DNA of 64,000 bases from assembly GCF_019112545.1 (NCBI RefSeq), contig NW_025064961.1, forward strand, positions 1-64,000, in the 5' to 3' direction. The notes beneath the pieces were generated by a model, which ran no database searches, was not told the origin of the DNA, and saw only the letters and a list, made by a program, of their open reading frames with translations. Shown here one piece after another: positions 31,650 to 41,959 of this stretch (position 1 is its first letter; each line of letters begins with the position of its first letter). Origin of the DNA: Guyanagaster necrorhizus (taxonomy: Eukaryota; Basidiomycota; Agaricomycetes; Agaricales; Physalacriaceae). Position numbers and translations under genes: made by a program.

Positions 31650-34487
31650 TTCCTCAACCTTTGTTTCAGCACCAAGTTCCTCTTCCTCCTTCTGTAAGTC
31701 AGCAATCTGTGCACAGATGTCTTCTCAGGTTTGTTTCTTCTTTGGGCAATCTTTTGCCATGTGCCCCTTCTGTCCACAATTGAAACACTTTCCCTCCTTC
31801 TTCATGCAGTCAATGTCCATTGGCTTTTCTGTCCTGATATATGTGATGCCTGTTCCTGTCTTCTGAAAACTATAAGCAGGGGCTGTAGAGGATCCTGGTG
31901 ATTTCCCAGCAGTTGTCTCCAATGCTTTCTTTGGAGTTAGCAGGGTCGACTTCTTGGTGTAGTCTTGCAATGTCATTGATTCCACTTTCTGTCTTTGTCA
32001 TTCCTTGTATATCTTGATGATCTGTTCTTTCCATTCATCATAGCCATTGGGCATCAATACTTTGAAGCTGATGGCAGAGATCATTGTGATGTACAAAGGA
32101 GAGACTCCTTGCTTGAGGGCCTTGACCATGTGTCCATCATTGATGATATCATCCTGAATTCCAGCAAGCTTCGCAAGGCACTCTAGCTCATCAAAATAGT
32201 CTGTGGCCACTTTATCCCCTATCTTGTACTTCTTGATCTTTTGTTTATGGACTTCCTGTACCACCAGATCAATGAACTTGTCATTGAGCATTTGTTTGAA
32301 CACCAGCCATGAGAGATACCAGTAGTGTCCCCTAGTTGTTGATCAGAAGTTAGAGGAGATGAGAATCCACCAGATTTTGGCTTTCTCTTCAAGGTACGAG
32401 ACTGCAAAGATGACCTTGTTCATGTTGATGCCCAAGTATCTGATGTATACTTTGAAATATTGTTTACAGTCAACCAAGAAGTGGTTGATGTCATCAGATG
32501 CTCCTTTGAAGGGGCAGGGTTTTTGAAGTAAATCAGGCTGGCACTGGAGTACTGCAGCATTGTGAGATAATGTGCCCATTGGGTTGGGCCATTCAGAGAA
32601 GGGTGGTCATTGTCACTCATGTGGTGGTCCCAGGAATGAGTGTAGTGAATTGTCATCAGCTATTGGGCTCCCCTTTGGCAGTTCATCCCTCCTAACAATT
32701 ACCCCATCACACATGGTGAATCCTAGTCATACTGCTTCCAGGTCATCCTGGATAGGTTCCTTCTCTGCTCTGCTCCTGCTTGCCTGATCAGGTGGGGGCT
32801 AGGCCCCTAGTAATTGGCTCTCCTTGCCAGTCCATGGGTTTTGAGGGGCTGTCAGCATCTTCCTGGGCTGGGTTTGGGGCTGGGAGAGCCAGGTTGCCAT
32901 TGAGTGGGAGGATGGGGCAGAGTATGAAAATGTACTCCAAACAGATGGGGCCATGTATATGGCTTGTTTCGGTGTCACTGGTGGTGTTTGTGGCATTGGA
33001 TGGATTCTTATTGGCATTTGATATGCTGGTGGCCTCTGAATCTGGTCCTCCGGGTGTCTCTGATTGTACTGGGCCATGGCATAGTCTGTTGCCATATGCC
33101 TCAGGATCTCTGTCCTTTCATCAGTGGTAGAATTCAAATATAATTGTCCTAATTGTGATGCTACCCAAGTAGTATCATGCTATAAGAAATTTACCTCTCT
33201 CAGGTAATACTCCTGGTATTTCTGTGTCCTTGCCTTCTGTATTTCCAGCTCCAGCTCTTCTTTGTCTGTTGATTTAAGTAGTCCATATCTGAGAACTCTG
33301 CCAGGGTGAGGCAGGTCACTACTTTCAGTTTCCTCTCTCTCTATTTTCTTGTTGTCCTCTTTCTCCTCAGGGAGGGAATTGACAGGTGAGCCATAAAAAC
33401 TCTCTGCCTCTCCTGGTTGTATTGTTGTTCTACTGTCCTGGCTGGGTACTCAGTCCAGCAGCTGTAGTATCTGATATATTGTAGATGGCAGCAGGCTGAC
33501 TACCAATTTTGGAGTCATATCAGTTTTCACCAGTCACTCTCACTGCTTCCACTCTTTCATGATAGAGGCAGACATTCTGTTGGTAGTCATTGTTGATAAG
33601 TTGTCCAATGACCCAACTTCTGAGAAATTCTTGGAGTGTGCAGGCAGGAATGTGGGCATTTCCAGGGGTTCGAAGTCTGTAGTGTCCAAGGATGGACTTG
33701 TTGCTTCTGAAAGCAGAGTCAGCACTGGGAGTTTGGCAGGAGGGAGGGTACTGGAGAGTCAGAGGACAATGGCTCCTCCTGGTTTGAGTTCTATCTGCCC
33801 AGTACTCTGGGGTTCTGCTTCGGGATGTACTGGGTTCTCTAAAAACAGGGGTGGAGGGATCTGCTCATATAGAGGTGAGTACACTGGCAATTTCTGGGCA
33901 GAGTCCATACTAGTTTGAGATATTGGCCCTGGCCAGTCAGTCTCTTTCCACTTCTCACTGCTGGCTTCTGTTCTGCTCATCATACTCAGCAGCTTCCCTT
34001 CTCTGTGACTCCTCCTCCACATGTCAGTCCTCAGACTCTCCACATACTGGCTGTGGCTCACTGCACTGCCTATGCTCTTCCTGTCAGATGGCATCATCAT
34101 AGTTGAAGGGGATAGTGAAGTCCCAAGTCAGGAAGTATCAGCATACAGTTTCTTCCCATATCTCTTATTATCTTTATTCATCATCTGGCTGGGCTGCAGG
34201 GTTCTGCCCCATCCTGATGCTGGTCCTGGTGGGAGGATGGGTGCTGTTAGACTGGCTGCCAGAAGCTGGGGTGTGGGGTCATCGAGCCATCTGAGGGGCA
34301 TTGAAAGAGTCCCAGGCATGGGAGGCGGTAGAGGAGGAGGGAGACTGTCAAAAGAAGTCTTCTGAGAGGTCCTTGTCCTCATGGTTGGGGGTGGGGCCTG
34401 GTACAATGATTCTGTGTCTTCTTGAGACACTAGGGTCTCAGTCTCCAGGTTGAGGAATGTGCTGTCCTCTCTCTTCTTCTTGACCAT
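31650..34487 (-). pseudogene. e3 Gag
   Basis: Sense reading shows the capsid-like MFKQMLNDKFIDLVVQEVHK and ATDYFDELECLAKLAGIQ (31998-32303), CKQYFKVYIRYLGINM (32343-32579) and a CCHC knuckle CFNCGQKGHMAKDC (about 31.76-31.81 kb). The N-terminal part (33.5-34.5 kb) is homologous to e2 but has frequent stops in the conserved frame. Confidence 0.6.
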
Positions 34488-34809
34488 TCCTCTGATGTGA
34501 GCTGCTAGGCCCAGCTTCTGGGGACTGGTAGGTCATTCATTGGGATTTGGAGATGTCATGGAAGGGGAGGTTGGGGGTCATGTTTCATAGAATGCATTGG
34601 ATGTTTTGAAATTTTTGATAGTGTTTAATGGCCCAGATGGTAATAGAATGGTGTCTCTGGCACAGCTGGATGATCACTAATAAACTGATCAGTGTTCTGA
34701 TGATAGAGGAGAGAAGTTCAAAGAACTCATGGTCAAAGTTTGGGTTGTCATTACTAGATAGGGGCATTCAGTTTCTCAGCACAATTGGGCTTGAGAAAGG
34801 GAAGTAGGA

Positions 34810-34822
34810 AGCTTTAAGCTAA
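34810..34822 (-). promoter_or_regulatory. e3 primer-binding site, self-priming type
   Basis: The sense TTAGCTTAAAGCT pairs with the R-start AGCTTTGAGCTAA at 12 of 13 positions, and the remaining one is a G-U wobble in RNA. It is one base inside the LTR, as in e1 and e2. Confidence 0.6.
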
Positions 34823-34823
34823 T

Positions 34824-35281
34824 TGTTAGGCCCAAGCATCACATGAAGGAAACCACATGATAAACAGAAGCTATCTCGCACTTCAGATAGTCATCTGAGT
34901 TCACTTATTGTGGTTTGCTACAGTGTGTCACAAGGCTAGGTATAGCTCGAGGGTAGAATGGTATATATAAACTTTAGCTCAAAGCTGGAGTCTCTAGCAA
35001 AGACAAGCCTCCTTAAATACTGTACATGGTTTGCTATTAATATCAGGTACTAATTGTGCATTTCTCTGTCCTGAGTGCTCATTGTCCTTGAATGTTGTGA
35101 CTATACATAAAAGGTTGATTGTGTCTTTGTTGTTGAATGTCAGTTGCATTGAAGAACTATAGCGAAGTCAGTTGTTGTGATAACTTAAGCCTTCCCACAG
35201 TTCTAAGTGCTTGTCTTTTGACATCTTGACTAAGCATGAATAGAGGCTTATAATGAGAAGAAAAAAGGAAAAATTATAATA
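34824..35281 (-). repeat. e3 5' LTR
   Basis: 458 bp, same length as its partner and ending TTATAATA. The R-start complement TTAGCTCAAAGCT is at 34974-34986. Confidence 0.85.
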
Positions 35282-35286
35282 GTTAT

Positions 35287-36404
35287 CAGCTCCACTCTGA
35301 TCATGATCAGCTCTCCAGCTAAGGAGGTCAGCTTTCTTGTTTGCCATTCCTGCTTTGTGATGGAGTGTGTACTGATATTGACTGAGTTCCATGACCCATC
35401 TGGCTTGGTGATGGTTTAGTTTCTGGAGTTGCAAAAAATACTGAAGGTTCTGATGATCTGTCCAGATCTCAAAGACTTCCATGGCCCCAATTAGGTAATG
35501 CTGCCATTCCTCCAAGGTGAGCATAATGGCAAGCAACTCCTTATCATAGATTTCATAGTTTTGTTTGGTGACAGTGAGTGCTTTGGAGAGGAATGCAACT
35601 GAGCACCACTTTTTGTCCTGTTTCTGTGAGAGTACTGCTCTGATGGCACTCTCACTGGAGTTGGCTTTGACTTGGAATTTCTCTCTCTGAGTGGGGATAG
35701 CAAGTATGACATCCTTAGCTAGTTGTCTTTTTAAGTTGTCAAAGGCAGCTTGTTGGAAGGGGCCCCAAACCCAGAGGGCATTGTCAGTTAACTGCATCAT
35801 TGGTCAAACGATCTTGCCATAATCTTGGATAAAATATCAGTAAAAGTTTGTGAATCCAAGGAATGACTGCAGTTCCTTTTTCTCGACTGGCTCTGGCCAC
35901 TCAGTTACTCCTGCCACTTTGATGGAGTCTATTTGAATGCTTCCTTCACTAATAATGACTCCAAGGTACTTGGTCTTGAGTACCTCAAATTCACATTTCT
36001 CTGCTTTGAGGAACAATTTGTGCTTCCTCATGAGGGCTAGCACTTGTCATACTAGCTTCCTATGTTCCTCCTTTGTTTTCAACATGATTAAGCTGTCATC
36101 AAGATAAATGGTAATCTTCCTGGTGGAGATGAGATCCTTGAAGATGTTGTTCATCATCCACTGGAAGGTTGCTGGGGAGTTGGTGAGCCCAAAGAACATG
36201 ACTGTGGGCTTGAATAGTCCTTGATTCATCCTGAATGCAGCTTTCCATTCATCTCCCTCTTTGATATAGACATTATTGTAGCCCCACTGGACATTAAGTT
36301 TGGTGTAATATTTAGTGCTCCAGAGTTTGTCCATTAGTTCTGAGATTAATGGAAGGGGATAGCAGTTCTTGATCATCATCTTGTTAAGCTTTCAATAATC
36401 TTAG
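35287..36404 (-). pseudogene. e1 reverse transcriptase (C-terminal half) and RNase H
   Basis: Sense reading: RT with the intact catalytic motif YLDD (in TIYLDDSLIM), KAEKCEFEVLKTKYLGVII and LQSFLGFTNFY, then RNase H with VLSQKQ and ALTVTKQNYEIYDKELLAIM, and finally SWRADHDQSGADN, where e3 and X interrupt. The right edge is solo LTR Y, which cuts RT between GKLQPVQ and DY*KLN. The starred codon is TGA where the related motif has Arg (CGA), a CpG-type change. Confidence 0.7.
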
Positions 36405-36935
36405 TGTTACAATTTTTCCTATTTTCTTTGTTTTTTCCTTGATTTATTCAGAATTGACCCCTATTTCTGCTTAGTCAGAGTGCTCAGACCTGGCACTTAG
36501 GATTGTGGGAATGCTTAGTCATCAGCACCACCCCAATTCTGGCTGCTGCTGTGAAGCTGCATAACAGCACAAAGACAGAGAAGCCTCTCTTATCTTTACG
36601 CAGCAGTGTGCAGTAGTAACAGCACAACAGCAGAACAATAACTTTTGTAGGTATTTTAGCAATACTGGACAAAATGCTGTACAGTGCAGCAAGGACAATT
36701 AGGTAGTTATATTCTTAGAAAGATAAGGATTTAGTATTTAAGTAGTGTAGCTCTTGCTGTAATACTCCAGCTTTGAGCTAAAGTTTATTCTTCACCATCT
36801 ACTCTTGAGTGACTTGCAATGCCTTGACTACACAACTCTATTAAAACATCAGTGAACTCTGTCAGTATAACCTGAAGTGCAAGGTTCTGAACAGTTTATC
36901 ACATGTTAATAGTCATGTGGAATTTGGGCTTAACA
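36405..36935 (+). mobile_element. Solo LTR Y, opposite orientation, in e1 RT
   Basis: 531 bp, TGTTAC to TTAACA, flanked by CTTAG and CTTGG (one mismatch, a C/T-type change). In the plus direction it has TATTTAAG followed about 30 nt later by AGCTTTGAGCTAA (36769-36781), the same R-start word as e3. It is therefore an LTR of the same superfamily inserted in the other orientation. The internal region is gone, consistent with LTR-LTR recombination. Confidence 0.75.
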
Positions 36936-37790
36936 CTTGGACTGGTTGAAGTTTACCATCCTTTTTCTTAATGAAAAAGAATGGCAAGGCCAGCAGAGAT
37001 TTCAATGGTTGAATCCATCCACTGAACAAATTCTCATCCAGGAACTTGTCAAGCTCTTGTTGTTTGCTGTTGCCAAGAGGATAAGTTTTGCAGTCCAAGT
37101 TGGCATTGGCATTTGAGATCAGTTCAATCATATGATCCCATGGCTTCAGTGCTGGTAGCTTGTCAAAACTTTTCTTCTCGAATAGGTCTCTGAAGTCTTA
37201 TGCCCATTCAGATACCATTTCTTTGAAGGTTCTTTCCTTTTTCTGCTTGTTGGCCTTAGCAGCCAGGTTATTGACATGATGGATGGCTCAAATATGCAAT
37301 TCATGCTAAAGATCCATGGTGAGAATAGTTTCCTCATCCTCCATCTCCTCATCCCATCAATCTTCTGGGTCTTCATTGGACAAATCAAACAGGATTTTCC
37401 AGCAGTGACACCTTGTGAATGTAATTCTCCTGTTCTTTCAGTTGATCAAGGGGTTATAGCATATTAGCCAGTCATGGCTGAGAAAAATTTCCTTGGTCCT
37501 GAGATCCATTATAGCTAAGTCAATTCATTCAGAATGATCTCCAATTGTGAGCTGGAGCTTGAGGAATTTGATAATCAAGCTGGCCTGATTTTTGGTCCTA
37601 TCTGCATTATAAACCAGAATTAGTGCTATCATAGCTCAGATTGGGAGTTTGTGCTTGTCAACAAAAGCACAGTTAATTGAGCTTCCAGTACAGCCACTGT
37701 CTATTAGGGCAGTTATAGCATAGGTTAACCAGGATGTAAGGGTCTCAATCTGAGCTTTAGCAAGCAGGTCTTGTCCAGGTGTTTTGGACT
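36936..37790 (-). pseudogene. e1 protease and RT N-terminal region
   Basis: The RT N-terminal section has SGWIQPLKSLLALPFFFIKK and KKDGKLQPVQ, next to solo LTR Y. Upstream on the sense strand a retropepsin-like DSGCTGSS lies at about 37.68-37.71 kb, the aspartic-protease active-site motif shared with e2 and e3. The link between protease and RT is broken by stops. Confidence 0.6.
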
Positions 37791-38207
37791 GTCAAATGAA
37801 CTTTCATGGTCTGTGGAGTTTGTCAAGCCATTCCAGGGCTTCACATCATTTGGCCATCTTCATTTCTCCCACCATCTCATCAATAACTTTTTTGGCCTGT
37901 GTTTGGTGAACCCAATTTTTAAGTACAGCTTTTGCCACAGCTTTGCTTCTGGCATCCTTGATGGCCCTTTAGGTCCATTCAGTGTCAAATGGCTTAAGCC
38001 AAGTAGTGGGGCTCTCTGCTCCTGTTCAGCCTGTAGGTGCTTGAGTTTTTTCTGTTTGCAATTCTTCAATGTGCTTGTTCATAACTCAGGGTATATTCAA
38101 ATGCATGGATAAAGTAGGCATAGTCATAACTATGGAAATACTATCAGTCTGACTAGTGGCTGTTGGTTGCACACCATGAAGTCCTTTGGCCAGCTCAGTG
38201 GAATTGC

Positions 38208-41190
38208 TCACTGACTGGCCCTGTCTTTTACCTCCTCCATTTTGGTTTCTGCACCAAGCTCCTCTTCTTCCTTCTGTAAGTCAGCAATTTGCACTCTGAT
38301 ATCTTCTCCCATTCTCTTCTTTTTCAGGCAGTCCTTCACCATGTGGCCTTTCTGGCTGCAGTTGAAGCACTTACTCTCCTTTTTTATCTGATCTATGTTT
38401 ATTGGTTTTCCTGCCCCTGTGTAAGTGGTACCAGTCCTGGTCTTCTGTGCACCATAGGTGGAGGCCATAGAGGGTCCTGATGATTTCCCAGCAGTTGTCT
38501 CTGATGGTTTGTTTGGGGTTGGTGGGGTTGACTTCTTCATATAATCTTGCAGCATCATTGATTCCACTTTCTGCCTTTGTTGCTCCTTATACATCTTGAT
38601 GATCCACTCTTTCCACTCATCATAGCTGTTCAGCATGAGGGCTCTGATGCTGATTGTGGAGATCATTGTGACATACAAGGAGTGGACCCCTCGCTTGAGG
38701 GCCTCAACTATCCTCTCATCATTGCCAGTGTCATCCCAAATTCCAGCAAGCTTGGCTAGATGTTCTAGCTCATCAAAGTAATCAGTAGCTGCTTTTTCAC
38801 CCATCTTGTATTCCTTGATCTTTTGCTTATGTACTTCTTGTACTGCTGGATCAATGAATTTGTTGTGGAGCATTTGTTTAAACACAGGCCATGAGGGGTA
38901 CCAGTAGTGTCCCTGAGTTGATGATCAGAAGTTTGGGGAAATCAGGATCCACTATGTCTTTGCCTTCTCTTCAAGATAAGAGGTGGCAAAGACTACTTTG
39001 TTCATGTTGGTCCCCAAATATCCTATATAGACCTTGAAATATTGTTTGCAGTTGATGAGGAAGCAGTTGATATCATCAGATGCTCTCTTGAATGGGCAGG
39101 GTTTCTGCAAAAGATCCAGACAACATTGGAGGACTGCTGCATCATTGGGCAGTGCCCCCATCAGGTCAGGCCACTCTGAGAACAGAGGGCATCTCCATTC
39201 CTGTGGGGGTCCTGAGAATGAATGGAGCAAGTTGTCATCCACAACCAGGGTCCCTCATAGTAGTTCTTCTTTTCTGACTATTACCTCATCCTGGATGGTG
39301 AACCCAAGTCAGACAGCTTTGGGATGGTCCTGAATTGGCTCTTTTCTGATGCTGCTCCTGCTTGCCTCATCAGGTAGAGACTGTGCTCTCAGGATTTGGC
39401 TTTCTCTGCTGGTCCATGGGTTTCGGTAGGCTTTCAGCACTTCCTGGGGTTGTGGCCAGAATCATGACAGCCAGGTTGCCATCAATTGGGATGAGGGGGT
39501 GGAGTATGAAAACATGCTTCAGATAGACAGAGCTGTGTATACAGCTCACTTTGGGGTGATGGGTGATGACCATGGCATTGGTTGTATGAGTTCTGGCATC
39601 TGGTAAGCCAGCAGTCATCAAATCTGGTCTTTGGGATGTTTCTTGTTATACTAGACTGCAGTGTAATCAGTTGCTGCATGTCTTAGAATCTCTGTTCTTT
39701 TGTTAGATGTAGCATGAAGATATGATTGTCCCATTTGTGATGCTACCCAGATAGCATCATGCTATAAAAAGTTTACCCCCCACAAATAGAGTTTCTGATA
39801 CTCTTGTGTCTTTGCCTCCTGTATCATCCACTCCAGTTCTTCTTCATCAGTATCCTCCTGCAGTCCATAAGCAAGTTTCCCCCAGCATGAGGCAGGTCGC
39901 TACTCTCAGTTTCCTTGCCCTCCTCATCCTTATCACCTCCCTCTTCCCTGAGGAGAGAGACAGCAGGCAGGTCATAGAAACTCTCCATGCCCTCTTGCAG
40001 TTATACCATCATTCTGCTGTCTTGGCTGGGTACTGGGTCTAGCTGTGGCATCAGAAAAGTCTGTGGTGTCAAGGTAGATGGAAACTGGCTGACTTCTGAT
40101 ATTGGAGTCATACCAGTTCTCTTCTGTTGCTCTTGCCACCTCCACTCACTTGCAATAGAGCTGGACATTTCTCTTGTATCTGTCATCAAGGAGTTGCCTG
40201 ACCACTTGACTCCTGAGGAATCCTCAGAGGGCATGAGCAGAGATATGAGCAGTTTCAGGGACTTGTAGCCCATAGTGTCTGAGGACAGACTTGTCATCTC
40301 TGAACATAGTGTCAGCACTAGGGGTTCTTTGGAGAGGGGAATATTGTGAGGTTGAGGAGCATAGAGGAGACTCACTGGTCCTTCCACCAGCTGTGAGGGT
40401 TTTGTTTCTCCAGCAGGCTTCATTTTATGGATCTGACTTGGTGCTGGATTCTCAGAATACAGGGGTTGAGAGGGACTGGTTGGTGCAGACTGGCACAAGT
40501 ACAGATGCAACCTCAGACCAGATTCCATACCAGTTGGAGACATTAGCCCTCTCCAGTCAAGCCCTTTTGATGGTTCACTGCTCTTCCCTATGCTCTCTGT
40601 CATACTCAGCAGCCCTTCTTGCATGGCCTTGGAGGATGAGGTGCTTCTCAAGCTCACTTTGAGATGGCTGGAGGATGTTCTGCTGTCTCTGCTCTTCTTG
40701 TCAGAGAGCCTCATTATAGTTGAAAGGAATGTTAAGGTCCCAGGCAGGGAAGAGTCAGTGAATGATCTTGTTCCTGTTTTCTTGGATTTGTCTCTTGTTG
40801 TTGAGTTGGTCTGAGGGTGACCTCCCCAACCTACTGCTGGTCCTGACCAAGTGGTGAGCTGAAGGGATGGGGCTATGAGGCTGGCTTCAAGGTGTCGCAT
40901 GGCAGGATCCTGCAGCCATCCAAGTGGGACTGAGGGAATCTCAGGCACAGTTTCTAATCCCAGGGGTTTGAGAGGTTCTAGAAGGGTTGGGGGAGGGAGA
41001 CTGCTGAAAGAAGTCCTCCAGGAGGTCCTCATCTTCTCAGTTGGGAATGGGAGTGTGCTGCCAAGGATTTCAGAACTCTATGAGGCAATTGTGGCTGTTT
41101 CTGCTGCTGGGTCAGAGAGAGTACCTGTGTCTTTCTTCTTCTTGATTGCCCCTCTGATACAGGCTGCTAGGCCTGGCCTTAGGTAGGAGG
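38208..41190 (-). pseudogene. e1 Gag
   Basis: The best-kept part (38208-38885) is a 225-residue frame. It has the capsid-like segment FIDPAVQEVHKQKIKEYKMG, ATDYFDELEHLAKLAGIW and a CCHC zinc knuckle CFNCSQKGHMVKDC (about 38.34-38.38 kb) for RNA packaging. Upstream (38.95-39.24 kb) is CKQYFKVYIGYLGTNM. The N-terminal half (39.3-41.2 kb) matches e2 and e3 weakly. Its conserved frame, with SNW and EVAS blocks, carries stops, while an alternative frame happens to be long and open. Confidence 0.6.
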
Positions 41191-41488
41191 CTGGTTGGGG
41201 GCTGGTGGGATGTTCATTGGGATTCAGGGATGTCATGGAGGGGTAAGTCAGAGGTTATATTGCCAAGAATATGGCAGATATGTTGAAATTTGTTGTAATA
41301 TCAGATAGCCCAGACAGTAATTGAATGATGTCCCCAGCACAGCTGGATGATCACAAGTAAGCCTAAAAGTGTTCTGATGATGGAAGATAGGAGTTCAAAG
41401 AACTCTTGATCAAAGTTCAGGTCTGATGGAGTGACTGAGGGCATTCAGTTTCCTCCACACTATAATGCATGAGGAAAGGGAAAAAGGA

Positions 41489-41501
41489 AGCTTCAAGCTA
41501 A
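41489..41501 (-). promoter_or_regulatory. e1 primer-binding site, self-priming type
   Basis: On the sense (minus) strand TTAGCTTGAAGCT lies one base inside the 5' LTR. It is complementary over 13 of 13 bases to AGCTTCAAGCTAA in the LTR (complement of 16023-16035), which sits where transcription should start, about 30 nt after a TATA-like box. I recognise no tRNA 3' end in it. Tf1 of fission yeast is known to prime this way, and the inference here is by layout. Confidence 0.65.
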
Positions 41502-41502
41502 T

Positions 41503-41959
41503 TGTTAGACTCAAGCATCACATGAGCAGATACACATGATAAACAGGCATCACCTTGCACTTCAGATGATCAACTGAGTTCACTGAATGCATATTCTGTC
41601 TGGTGTGTCACAAGGCCTAGGATTGGCTCTAGTATAGAATGAGATAGAATAAACTTTAGCTTGAAGCTGGGGATTCCAGCAAGAGCAAGCCTCTTAAATA
41701 CTGTACATGTTCCATTCTAAATATACTACTACTAATTGTGCCTTGTTGAGTCTCTTGTGCCCATTGTCCTTGGGCATCACTACTGTATATAATTGAATGA
41801 TTGTGCATTGTCAGACAACACTGTTGCATTGAAAGACAATGACAAACTCAGCCTGTTGTGATGATTGAGCCATGTCCCATGGTCTTAAGTGCCTGTGTTA
41901 GCACTCTGACTAAGCATAAATAGGGGTTAAAGCAGGAAAAGAATAAGAAAATCATGACA
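41503..41959 (-). repeat. e1 5' LTR
   Basis: This partner LTR is also 457 bp, with no length change relative to the left copy. It ends ATGACA, followed by target duplication GGAGT. Differences from the left copy are almost all transitions, with TG in one and CA in the other at the same position (for example in the block 16140-16260 versus 41773-41893). This pattern fits methylated-CpG deamination on either strand after insertion. Confidence 0.85.

Larger units (their letters stand above)
27270..35281 (-). mobile_element. Ty3/Gypsy element e3 (Tf1/sushi-like), nested in e1
   Basis: Two 458-bp LTRs with a perfect target duplication GTTAT (27265-27269 and 35282-35286). It sits only 26 bp of e1 sequence away from solo LTR X, in the same e1 RNase H-integrase linker. 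The coding order is the same as e2 on the minus strand, with many stops and very low CpG. Both LTRs end ATA rather than the ACA of e1 and e2. Confidence 0.85.
15870..41959 (-). mobile_element. Ty3/Gypsy element e1 (Tf1/sushi-like), host of four later insertions
   Basis: The ends are two 457-bp LTRs (TGTTAGAC...) with a perfect 5-bp target duplication GGAGT at 15865-15869 and 41960-41964. Coding runs on the minus strand from Gag at the right to the chromodomain at the left. It is interrupted by e2, solo LTR X, e3 and solo LTR Y, and each of these removes cleanly to restore e1. Of the 26 kb, about 8 kb is e1 itself. It is CpG-poor and carries in-frame stops, so it is immobile. Its classification rests on domain order (Gag-PR-RT-RNase H-IN-chromodomain) and on the self-complementary primer site. 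Confidence 0.85.
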
